In this document: in pieces, positions 8,872-17,120 of the stretch
Position numbering within the stretch: the first letter of the stretch is position 1
How the letters are laid out: each line of letters starts with the position of its first letter
From: Palsa-506 sp963755815
GTDB taxonomy: Bacteria > Actinomycetota > Actinomycetes > Streptosporangiales > Streptosporangiaceae
Reading direction: 5' to 3'
NCBI GenBank assembly: GCA_963755815.1
Contig: CAVWLF010000019.1
Coordinates: 1 to 64,000, forward strand
DNA: 64,000 bases
The notes under the pieces: generated by a model
What the model was told of the DNA's origin: nothing
What the model saw: the letters and a program-made list of their open reading frames with translations, nothing else
Database searches by the model: none
Position numbers and translations under genes: made by a program

Positions 8872-8990
8872 ACGGCAAGCCGCGCGGGCCGGCGCCTTAC
8901 GGCATCCCGCTCGGCAGGGTGAAGTCGCGCCTGCGCCGGGCCCGGTACCGGCTTCGCGCCGAACTCGGCGCTTATGCATCTCAGGGCTAG
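8871..8990 (+). pseudogene. Remnant of the C-terminus of an ECF sigma factor
   Basis: The bases 8901-8990 read GIPLGRVKSRLRRARYRLRA and end ELGAYASQG and TAG. This is the recognition helix and tail of sigma region 4 (family pattern G-x-P-x-G-T-V-K-S-R-x-x-R-A-R). Nothing upstream encodes the rest: the preceding codons back to the PPK2 stop show only unrelated sequence, and no start codon precedes it in frame. I read it as the 3' relic of a deleted sigma-70 family gene. Region 2 and the first half of region 4 are absent. Confidence 0.7.
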
Positions 8991-9027
8991 GCCGGCGTGT
9001 TCCCGAGTGAAGCGGAAGGATGAGGCC

Positions 9028-9666
9028 ATGGGCATCTGGTGGGTGAACATGGAGTCGCCGGACCGACTCCGGTCCTTCGATCCCTTCCGCCTCGCCGACT
9101 TGGAGCACCGGATGTGGGTGGCCTACTACCTGCGCCGCCGGCTCCGTCTGCTGATGGCTTCGGTCAGGCTGCTCCGGCTGGGCTTCGGCACGGACTTGCC
9201 GCGGATCCTGCAGGGCGCCTGGCTGATGCTGCGGGCCGTCCAGTTGTGGGCACCGTTCCCCGACAACGACCCGGACGGTGCCCAGGCCCGCATGCACGAG
9301 CTTTACGCGCTGGTCAGGCTCCGCTTCGGCGGGCCCGCGGACCCGGCACAAGCAGCCAGCCTGGAGATCGACTGGTGGCGGGCGCACCGGAAGCGCCAGT
9401 ACGCGCGCCATCCCGCGGAGATGGGCGACGAGCTGGTCGAGTCGGTAACCCGCTTGTACAGCTACCTTTTCGGCCGGGCCGAGGCCATGGTCAGGCCAGC
9501 GGCCGCGCACCGGGTGCAGGCGATGGATCTGTCCGACCAGTGGGTCCGGGAGGGCTGCCCACCCGATAGCCCGCTGCTCCCGCTGGAGCACGCCGCGCTG
9601 GTCCGTGCTTACGCCGCGCTGCTCGCCGCCGTCCAGCACGAGGAGCGGCCTTCCGGATTGTCATGA
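9028..9666 (+). CDS. Conserved-looking protein of unknown function
   Basis: 212 residues, rich in Arg, Leu and Trp (MGIWWVNMESPDRLRSFDPF, then YYLRRRLRLLMASVRLLRLG). The segment around residues 30-75 could be amphipathic or membrane-associated rather than a true transmembrane pair; the rest looks helical and soluble. GGAAGG stands nine bases before ATG 9028, which is favoured over the upstream in-frame ATG at 8974, which lies inside the sigma-factor remnant. No catalytic motif or family is recognisable. It is transcribed toward the P-type ATPase gene, with a hairpin between them. Confidence 0.6.
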   Translation: MGIWWVNMESPDRLRSFDPFRLADLEHRMWVAYYLRRRLRLLMASVRLLRLGFGTDLPRILQGAWLMLRAVQLWAPFPDNDPDGAQARMHELYALVRLRFGGPADPAQAASLEIDWWRAHRKRQYARHPAEMGDELVESVTRLYSYLFGRAEAMVRPAAAHRVQAMDLSDQWVREGCPPDSPLLPLEHAALVRAYAALLAAVQHEERPSGLS

Positions 9667-9746
9667 AGGAATCCGCAGCCAGGTAATCCGGTGCCGTTCA
9701 GGTCCAGGGGTATCCGTGAGCCTGGCTGGCACGGATCACCCCGTCT

Positions 9747-9767
9747 CCGGGCCGGGCGCCGGCCCGG
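9747..9767. terminator. GC hairpin between convergent genes
   Basis: A perfect 7-bp inverted repeat (CCGGGCC, seven-base loop, GGCCCGG) lies 80 bp after the stop at 9666 and 92 bp before the end of the convergent ATPase gene. There is no T-run, as is usual for actinomycete terminators. Its placement between convergent genes suggests a bidirectional terminator. Confidence 0.45.
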
Positions 9768-9858
9768 TGTACCCTCCGCATCTGCGGCATCGGCCAGCTC
9801 GCGCTGCTTAACACGACCCGGTCGGCGGGCCTGCGGGGCCGCGTGTGTGTCTGCACGG

Positions 9859-12603
9859 TCACATCGCAGACACTCCCAGGGCGGGTTCCTTGCTCTGCCG
9901 CCTCAGCTGGATGGCCTTGTCGACGGCCACGACTGCGGGGGCGAGGAGGGACAGGGCAAGCACGATGACCCATTCACGCCCGCTGAGCGAGGTGGTGTCG
10001 AGCAGTCGCTGGAACATGCCCAGTCCCACGGCGGCCCAGGTGATGATCCAGCCCAGGATGACCCAGCCCAGGAACGGGAATACCGGCGAGGCCCACGGCG
10101 CCTCCCGTTCGCGCCGCATGACCAGGCCGATGTTGACCGCGCTGAACGAGACGATGGCGAAGGCCATGGTCATGCTGACCGAGGCGTGCGTGGTGCTGGG
10201 CTTGCCGGGTCCCCATTCGAGCACGGAAAGGGCGGTGGCGGCGAGCACGAACCCGGTGACGAACCAGCGGATGACCTGAGGCCGTGTGACGATCTTGGTG
10301 CCGGGCTTGCGTGGCGGCCGCTGCATGACGCCGGGGTCGGGGACGTCCACGATGAACCCGATCACCACCGTGATGACCACGAAGAACTTGCAGAACAGCA
10401 GCTGCAGCGGGAACAGGGCCACGCCGCCGTTGATGTTCAGGATGGTGGCGTACACCATCAGCTGCAGTACGGACGACAGGATCGTCAGCTGCAGCCTGAT
10501 GTAGGTGGAGATCCGCCGGTAGATGTCCCGGCCCAGCTCGACCGCCCGGACCAGGGTGGCGAAGTTGTCGTCGGTCAGCACCATCTTCGCGGCCTGCTTG
10601 GACACCTCCGAGCCGCTGCCCATGGCCACGCCGACGTCGGCCTGCTTCAGCGCCGCGGCGTCGTTGACCGCGTCGCCGGTCATCGCGACCACCTGACCGG
10701 ATTCCTGCATGAGCTTGGCCAGCCGCAGCTTGTCCTCGGGTGCCACCCGGCCGAACACGTGCAGCTCGGGAAGCCGCTCGAGCACCTCTTCATCGCTCAG
10801 GTGCTGCAGCTCGGTGCCGGTGATCACGCCAGGCCCCAGGCCGAGCTCGTCGGCGATCGCCCGCGCAGTGACGGTGTGGTCGCCGGTGATCATCCGCACG
10901 TCGACCCCGGCGCCTAGCGCGATGCGTACCGCGTCCTTGGCCTCGGTACGCAGCGGATCCATGATCCCGACCAGCGCCACCATGACGAGATCGGTAACCG
11001 CGGCCATCGGGTCGGCCAGCGCCGCCGACATCGCCGTGTCATCCAGGTCCTTGGCGGCAAACGCGAGTACCCGCAGTCCGCGTTCGGACAGCTTGCGATT
11101 GGCGGCCAGGATCTCGTCCCGCACGGTGGCGACCGGTACGACCTCGCCGTGCCACAGCGCGTAGCCGCAGTGCTGGAGGACCACGTCCGGCGCGCCCTTC
11201 ACGCTGGTGAAGTGCGGTTGCTGGATGATCCCGCCAACCGGCCTCTCGGGGACGTCGTGGAAGGTGGCCATGAACTTGTACGCCGAGTCGAACGGCACCT
11301 CCGCGCGGCGGGGCAACGACTCGCGCGTCTGCTCAGCGTCCACGCCCATCTTCGCGGCCAGCACCACGAACGCCGCCTCAGTCGGATCCCCGATAACCGA
11401 CCCGTCATCGCCGACGGTGGCGTCGGTACACAGCACTAGGCCCAGCGCCAGGCGGTGGAAATCCGGCGGTTCTGTCCCGCCCGCGCCCAGGATCGCGCCC
11501 GACTTCTGGTATCCGGGGCCTTCGATCTTGAACCAGTCACCGCCGGCCAGCATGGTGGTCGAGGTCATCGCGTTCATCGTCAGCGTGCCGGTCTTGTCGC
11601 TATTGATGACGGTTGTCCCGCCCAGGGTCTCCACGTCCGACAGCGACTTGACCACCGCCTTGGACTCGGCCAGCCGGCGCGCCCCAGACGACAGCATGGC
11701 CTGCACGAACGTCGGCAGGCCGGTCGGGATGGACGCGATCGCGGTCGAGATGCACAACAGCACCAGCGTGGTGGTGTCCTGGCCCCGCGCGAGGCCGAAG
11801 ATGGCGATGATCACCACGGACAGGAAGGCAATCAGGCCGAACACCTTGGTCATGCCGTCCAGTTCACGTTGCAGCGGGGACCGGGTGCGCTTGGTGGCGG
11901 TCACCATGTCGGCGATCTTGCCCATCTCGGTCGCGCTGCCGGTCGCGGTCACCACGATTGCCGTCGTGCCGCGAGTGACCTGGGTGTTCTGGAAGACCAG
12001 GTTGGTCCGGTCCCCCAAGGCCACTTCGCCGCCGGGCAACGTGCCCGCGTCCTTAGCGATCGGCGCGCTCTCCCCGGTAAGTGCGGCCTCCTGCACCTCC
12101 AGCGTGGCCGAGGACTCGATCCGCCCGTCGGCCGGGACCACGTCGCCGGCTTCCAGCAGCACGATGTCACCCGGCACCAGCTTGGTCGACTCGATCTGCT
12201 CGACCTGCCCGGAGCGCCGTACCCGGGCGTGGGGCACCTGCAGTTGCGCCAGCGCCTTCACGCTGGCCCGGGCCTTCAGCTCCTGGCTGGTGCCCATCAC
12301 CACGTTGAACACCACCAGCCCCAGCACCACGACGGCCGTCGCGATCTGGACGATGGCGAAGCTGGCCACGACCACGATCAGCAGCATGATGTTCATCGGG
12401 TTGGCCAGCTGACCCCGGGCCACTGCCCACATGCTCGGCGGCGGCTCGGCCGGCAGCTCGTTCGGCCCGTATTCGGCCAGCCGCCGCTCAACCTCCCCGT
12501 CATCCAGTCCCCGATCCGGGTCGACCCCCAGCTGCCCGGCCGCGGCTTCGGCCGACAGGGCGTACCAGGCGAGGTTCTCGGCGGGTTGCTGCAAGGTGGT
12601 CAT
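9859..12603 (-). CDS. Cation-transporting P-type ATPase with atypical TM4 motif
   Basis: 914 residues. AGGAGTCGAG precedes ATG 12603. Domains in order: cation-ATPase N-domain (about 10-75), actuator with LTGES (175-179), TM4 region, phosphorylation loop SDKTGTLT with Asp336, MITGDHTVTARAIADELGL, TGDAVNDAAALKQADVGVAM hinge, and a C-terminal four-helix transport block. The energy-coupling machinery is intact. The TM4 motif is SIPTGLP, where Ca/Mg P2 pumps usually have PEGLP and P3 proton pumps PVGLP, so ion specificity is open. The hinge also has Ala where TGDGVNDAPAL normally has Gly and Pro. It is an inner-membrane pump for an unidentified cation. Confidence 0.9.
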   Translation of the reverse strand: MTTLQQPAENLAWYALSAEAAAGQLGVDPDRGLDDGEVERRLAEYGPNELPAEPPPSMWAVARGQLANPMNIMLLIVVVASFAIVQIATAVVVLGLVVFNVVMGTSQELKARASVKALAQLQVPHARVRRSGQVEQIESTKLVPGDIVLLEAGDVVPADGRIESSATLEVQEAALTGESAPIAKDAGTLPGGEVALGDRTNLVFQNTQVTRGTTAIVVTATGSATEMGKIADMVTATKRTRSPLQRELDGMTKVFGLIAFLSVVIIAIFGLARGQDTTTLVLLCISTAIASIPTGLPTFVQAMLSSGARRLAESKAVVKSLSDVETLGGTTVINSDKTGTLTMNAMTSTTMLAGGDWFKIEGPGYQKSGAILGAGGTEPPDFHRLALGLVLCTDATVGDDGSVIGDPTEAAFVVLAAKMGVDAEQTRESLPRRAEVPFDSAYKFMATFHDVPERPVGGIIQQPHFTSVKGAPDVVLQHCGYALWHGEVVPVATVRDEILAANRKLSERGLRVLAFAAKDLDDTAMSAALADPMAAVTDLVMVALVGIMDPLRTEAKDAVRIALGAGVDVRMITGDHTVTARAIADELGLGPGVITGTELQHLSDEEVLERLPELHVFGRVAPEDKLRLAKLMQESGQVVAMTGDAVNDAAALKQADVGVAMGSGSEVSKQAAKMVLTDDNFATLVRAVELGRDIYRRISTYIRLQLTILSSVLQLMVYATILNINGGVALFPLQLLFCKFFVVITVVIGFIVDVPDPGVMQRPPRKPGTKIVTRPQVIRWFVTGFVLAATALSVLEWGPGKPSTTHASVSMTMAFAIVSFSAVNIGLVMRREREAPWASPVFPFLGWVILGWIITWAAVGLGMFQRLLDTTSLSGREWVIVLALSLLAPAVVAVDKAIQLRRQSKEPALGVSAM

Positions 12604-12659
12604 CTCGACTCCTGGGATATCAATTGGACGTCGTGGCCTCACCGGTCACAGCGGGTGAC

Positions 12660-12875
12660 CTAGTGCGCGAGCTGGGCATCTTTCGTCCTTGTGTCGCGGA
12701 AGTGTTTCCATCCGGCTCCCACCATCGCCCCGACACCGATGAACGCGGCCTGGCGCACCGTCAGGTACTTCTTCTCCGGCGTTTCCGGCGGCACTGGTGC
12801 GGGGTCGCCGTCTGGCCCGGCTCGGTTCGAGCCGATGCCCAGATCCTGTGCGAGCGATTGCGGAGTGTCGTCACC
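12660..12875 (-). pseudogene. Truncated N-terminus of an APC-type amino acid permease
   Basis: Read on the reverse strand, this stretch ends KKYLTVRQAAFIGVGAMVGA, then GWKHFRDTRTKDAQLAH and stop. The LTVRQAAFIGVGAMVGAG block is the opening of the first transmembrane helix of actinobacterial amino acid permeases, where it continues IFALLG. Here the permease sequence stops after half a helix and is replaced by unrelated residues. A GTG inside the fragment could start a 44-residue product, but a functional transporter is impossible. No other permease part is found between this and the ATPase gene. Confidence 0.6.
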
Positions 12876-12970
12876 CTTCGCAGGGTGATTCCGGAGTACC
12901 TGTCGTTTCCGTCACTCCAGTTACCGGTCGCCGGGACAGCCATTCGGCGTAGGACTGGCTGTGGCTCATA

Positions 12971-13558
12971 TCAAGTTCCCAGTCGCCCGGGTGGCGCCTG
13001 GGTGAATATCAGCGTGGCCGTGCTCTGCAGCGTGCTGCGAAGCAAGCCGGCCGGACCAGTCGCCTCGAATCCCAGGGACCACCAGGTCTCGCCGCCCGAG
13101 CGGACCTCGGTGAGTTCTACCGCGCAGGCCGGCTCCGCGACGCGCCCCGGCATGCCCGCCATGAGCCGCCCGCCGACCAGCCGGAATTGGCTCATCCACC
13201 GTCTCTTGCGCACCACCATCCAGCCGGGCAGCCCGGCATCGTTCGGGCCGAGCGGCCCGAACGGGAACGACCACTTTTGCCAGGACTCGATCCGGCCGCG
13301 GGCGCGGCCCGCCGCATCGAGAATTCCCGGGCTGCCGTGGAACTGCTTCACCTCGAGCATCCGGCCCGCGCGGATCTTCACCGACAGCCCCCGCAGGACC
13401 GGATGGATGAGGTAGGCGTCCTCGCGCGACTCCATCCCGGTGGGGAACCGCGCGAACCACCCGGCGATCGCGGTATCCAACTCGCCGGGCAGGATCCACC
13501 GGACCTCGGCGGTGCTCAGTCCCGCGCTGACCGAGTGCCCCGGCGGGCCGGCACTCAT
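12971..13558 (-). CDS. CYTH-like uncharacterised protein
   Basis: 195 residues. GGAGG five bases before ATG 13558 sets the start. Alternating charged strands (EVRWILPGELDTAIAGWFAR, then YLIHPVLRGLSVKIRAGRML, EVKQFHGSPG, IESWQKWSFPFGPLG) resemble the triphosphate-tunnel (CYTH-like) barrel, in which basic and acidic side chains line a channel for phosphates. No clear ExExK signature is present, so catalytic activity is not claimed. The late WWSLGFEATG is consistent with the last strands of such a barrel. It is cytosolic. It lies downstream of the LuxR-type regulator and is separated from it by two hairpins. Confidence 0.6.
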   Translation of the reverse strand: MSAGPPGHSVSAGLSTAEVRWILPGELDTAIAGWFARFPTGMESREDAYLIHPVLRGLSVKIRAGRMLEVKQFHGSPGILDAAGRARGRIESWQKWSFPFGPLGPNDAGLPGWMVVRKRRWMSQFRLVGGRLMAGMPGRVAEPACAVELTEVRSGGETWWSLGFEATGPAGLLRSTLQSTATLIFTQAPPGRLGT

Positions 13559-13628
13559 GGATCCTCCGGTGATCGGTGCGGAACCCGCGAGCCGCTGACC
13601 CGCGGGCTGGTCGCACTCATAGTTCAGC

Positions 13629-13665
13629 GCCCCCCTGACCGGGGGGCATCACCCTAGGCAGGGTG
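13629..13665. terminator. Two adjacent hairpins downstream of the LuxR gene
   Basis: GCCCCCC (13629-13635) pairs perfectly with GGGGGGC (13641-13647) around TGACC. Directly beside it CACCCT (13650-13655) pairs with AGGGTG (13660-13665) around AGGC. They lie between the LuxR-type stop at 13681 and the start of the next minus-strand gene at 13558. Termination of the regulator message is likely; an operator for the downstream gene is an alternative. Confidence 0.5.
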
Positions 13666-13680
13666 AGCTCCGGCGCAGGC

Positions 13681-16313
13681 TCAGAGCAGGCGGAGGTCGG
13701 CTGCCCGCTCGAGAGCCGCCGCGCGTGATGCCACCCCGAGTTTCTGGTAGATCGACCGGAGATGGGTCTTTACCGTGTTGCGGGAAATGTAGAGGGTCTC
13801 CGCGATCTGCAGGTAGGTGCTGGTCGGCAGGAGGGTGAGGATGCGCTGCTCGGCAGCGGTCAGCGGCTCTGCCAGCACCCGGCTGGACTCGGCCGGACCA
13901 GGCTGGATTGCGCGCACCTCGAGCGCCGCGGCGACCAGCTGCCCGGTGAACGGGTCTGGCCGCAGCGGGGCCGCGTGCTCGACCACGTATCCGGTCACCT
14001 GCGGGGCGGTGGTGACGACGGTGTGGAGGAAGCCCTGGCCGCGGGCCGCGTGCAGCGCGCCGCCGAGCAGGCTCGCGGCGGCGGGATCGCCGAACTCGAT
14101 CGCGGCGGCGGCCAGCAGCAGCTGGCGAACCAGCGCGTGGCGTGGCGTCAGGTCGCCTAGGGCGGCGGCCCGCAGGTGCTCGTGCACGGCGTGGCGGTCA
14201 GCGGTGGCCAGCGCGACCCTGGCCAGCAGCAGGCCGCGACGGGCGGCGGGCAGCCGGCGGCCAGCTCGGCGGGGCCGCGCGGGTCGCCGAGTGACAGGCG
14301 GAGCAGCGCCTCCTGCTCGTCGGCCCGGGCCAGCAGCGCCGTGCTGGCGCCCGCGGGCAGGGCCTGGCGGGCGGCCTCGACAGTCGCCAGCGCGTCGCGG
14401 ACCTGCCCGCGGGCCGCCCAGATCTGGGCCCGGTCCAGCAGCGCCAGGAACTCAAACAGCGGCCGCCGCTGCTCGGTTATCGAGAGCACTTGCTCGGTGA
14501 GGTGCTCGGCTGTGTCCAGGTCGCGGCGTTCCAGCGCCAGGCCGGACAGCGCGCGCAGAATATCGACGGCGAAGAAATGCTGGCCGAATCCCAGCCGCCG
14601 CGCAGCCGCATCGGCGGCCCGGGCCATATCGGCGGCCTCGGCCAGACAGCCTGCCTCGAACCGGGCCAGCGCCAGCGAACCCGGCACCATCACATGCTTG
14701 ACCGGTTCGGGAACCTCGGGCGCCGCCAGCGCCGCGGCGGCCTCGCGCTCGAGCGCCGGGACGTCATCCAGGCAGGCGTACACGCGGATGAGGACCAGCG
14801 GGACGACGGGGTTCCATTCATCGGTGAGCTGCGTGCGCTCCTGGATAGCGCGGGCGGCCAGCGCCGCCTGAACGGATTTTTCCAGCTGGCCGGCCACCCC
14901 GTAGCGGAACGACTGAAACCCGGCGAAACGGGCGGCCAGCCTCGACTCGGCCGGGATCGTCCCGGCGTCCTCGAGCAGGTCGAGGTAGTTGCCGCCGCGA
15001 GCCGTATCACCCGACAGCAGCAGCTCGGCGGCCAGGCCCAGCAGCCGCTCCGGGGTCTCTACCAGCGGCGAGGGATCGACCATGGGCATCACCAGCGGCT
15101 CCGGCGCCGTCGGGACATGCAGGAAGTCAGAGACGACCCGGTCCTGCAGGAGCGCCAGCGCCCGGTCGGGCTGCTGTGCCGCCAGATAATGCTGGGCGGC
15201 GCGCCGGGTGTCCCCGGCCGCCTCGAACCATTCGGCGGCCCGCAGCTGAAGCGCCTGCTCGCGGGCCCGGTCCCTGGCCCGCAACTCGACGCGCAGCAGC
15301 TGGCGCACCAGATGGTGATACCGGAAGCTGGTCCGCTCCTCATCGAGGGCCACCAGGAACAGGTGCGCGGCATCGATGCCGCGCAGCATCGCCTCCGCGT
15401 CCTGCCGTCCGGTGACCGCGGCGCAGGTGTCCCCGGTCAGCACCCCGACCAGGATGGAGGTGTCGAGCATGAACTGGGCCACCTCAGGCGGCTGCTGGTC
15501 GAGGACCTCGGCGATGAAGTACTCCGTGATGGCCTGGCCCCGGACCCCCAGCGCCCGCGCCAGCCGCGCCGGATCCGTGCTGCGGCGCAGGGACAGCGCC
15601 GCCATCTGCAGGACCGCGGGCCACCCCTCGCTTCGCTGATGGAGCAGGGCCAGGTCAGCATCGGATATCCGGACGCCGAAGTTCGCCAGCAGGTCACGGC
15701 TTTCGGCGACGGAGAAATACAGGTCACGGTCCCGGATCTCGGTCAGCTGGCCCGACATCCGCAGCCTGTGCTGCCGCAGCGGAGGGTCAGAACGACCGGC
15801 CAGCACCAGCTGGACAGTCCCGGCCGGCCAGCGCTCGATGAGATCGGTCATGGCCGGAGCCGCGGCGGCGGCCGCGTAATGGAAGTCATCCACGATGATC
15901 GCCGAGCCCGCGGGCAGCCGGGCGGCGTCATTGGCGACCGACGCGGTGACATCAGCCGTCATCCGCCGGTCCATCGCCAGCAGCTCGATGGCATCGACGC
16001 CGAACTCCGGCTCGATGGCCCGCGGCGCCTCGATGAAACCGGTCCAGAACCGGACCGGGTCATCGTCGGCCCGGTCACATGAGAGCCAGGACGTCAAGCC
16101 GGGCGGCCGCCCCGCGGCCCAGTCCCCCAGCAGCACGCTCTTGCCCGCCCCGGCCGACCCCACGACAACCGTCAGCCGCTGGCTCAATCCCGCCGCCAGC
16201 CGGTCATGCAGCGCTGGCCTTGTGATCAGCGTGTCGGGCAGCGCCGGAGGCCGGAACTTCGTCAGCGCAAACCGCGTGCTCCGCAGGGTGCCACGTCCGG
16301 TTGCCGCGCTCAT
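13681..16313 (-). CDS. MalT-like LuxR-family ATPase transcriptional regulator, one frameshift
   Basis: About 877 residues once one frame change near 14252 is bridged. The N-terminal part carries a STAND-type ATPase: GSAGAGKSVLLGDWAAG is Walker A and AIIVDDFHY is Walker B. A long helical, TPR-like middle follows (about 330-750), and the C-terminus is a LuxR helix-turn-helix (LTAAEQRILTLLPTSTYLQI, then ISRNTVKTHLRSIYQKLGVA). This is the LAL/MalT architecture: ligand- and ATP-dependent activators. At the break the frame goes from AELAAG into nonsense while LPAARRGLLLARVALATADR continues one base over, so a single base appears to be missing. ATG 16313 and an in-frame ATG at 16358 are both possible starts. 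Confidence 0.85.
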
Positions 16314-16546
16314 ACCATGAGCCTCGGTTTCCGCCGCCACAGCGCATTCTCCGCTCATGGAGCCGCTATTTCTCGGGCGTAGCCGCCGCTGCCGCCAGGG
16401 TCTGGAGCAGCCAATTGGACATTACCTTGCTTTTACCTTCGCGCCTAGCCCCGGTCACTCGGGATCGCCAGGCAGGCCTGCCACTGAACAGCGGATCGCG
16501 GCGCGCCGGACGAGAGCAGCCGCCGGTATCTCGGGTCACCCCCAAA

Positions 16547-16576
16547 GGGCGATTACGAAGAAGCGGCTGCGCGGCA
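16547..16576 (+). repeat. 30-bp perfect repeat, copy 2
   Basis: Identical over 30 bp to 2250-2279 and again located about 51 bp upstream of the GTG of the second 72-residue gene. Immediately 5' both copies share a looser TCACCC...GGGCGATT pattern, which could pair as a small hairpin. In this copy the reading frames through the element differ in their relation to the gene, arguing against peptide coding as the reason for conservation. Confidence 0.75.
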
Positions 16577-16627
16577 TGGTGGGAGAGATCCACGAACCAG
16601 ATCGAGACGCCCGGGAGGCGTAACCCG

Positions 16628-16846
16628 GTGCAATCACAGACGTATGAGGTCACTTTCCTGGGGCAAGCGGGCACCACGCTGCGCGCCGAGTTCGACGACT
16701 GCGAGGTCACCATCGGACCAGGCACCACCACCCTCCGGGCCGAGCTGCCGGATCAGGGCGCCCTATCCGGCCTGATCGAGCGAATCAACAGCCTGGGACT
16801 TGATGTAATCGACGTGAGCCTGGTAGCGCCACCGTCCGGATCATAA
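16628..16846 (+). CDS. Small duplicated protein of unknown function (72 aa), copy B
   Basis: 72 residues, colinear without gaps with the product of 2327-2545; the blocks RAEFDDCEVTIGPGTTTLRA and GLDVIDVSLV are retained, and differences concentrate at the N-terminus and in the last five residues. GTG 16628 follows CCCGGGAGGCG, the same ribosome site as copy A. It lies 313 bp upstream of the LuxR start, divergently, so regulator and small protein share an intergenic region. Function is unknown. Confidence 0.72.
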   Translation: MQSQTYEVTFLGQAGTTLRAEFDDCEVTIGPGTTTLRAELPDQGALSGLIERINSLGLDVIDVSLVAPPSGS

Positions 16847-17120
16847 ACGGCCCTGGGTCACCCACCGGGGGGGATGACGCCGGCCTCCTCGGCAGGCACG
16901 CCTGGGCAGGGTCAGCTGCTGGTCGAGCTGACTGATGCGGTCGTCCTGGTCGGCCTCGTCCGCGGCTCGCTGATCGAGGCCCCGGGGACCTGATCCTGCG
17001 GTTTCGCCATCCCCGACCTGGACATCTTTATCCTTGCGCCGCGACGGAATGGGCCTACGCCTGACCGGCGGAGATGGCCTAGCCTGCTGGACAGCGGTTC
17101 GTGCGATCGGAGGCTGGGCT

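Noticed and set aside
8182..9639. A 485-codon minus-strand frame opposite ppk2 and the following gene
   Set aside because: Antisense of PPK2 with intact Walker motifs; the product resembles no protein family.
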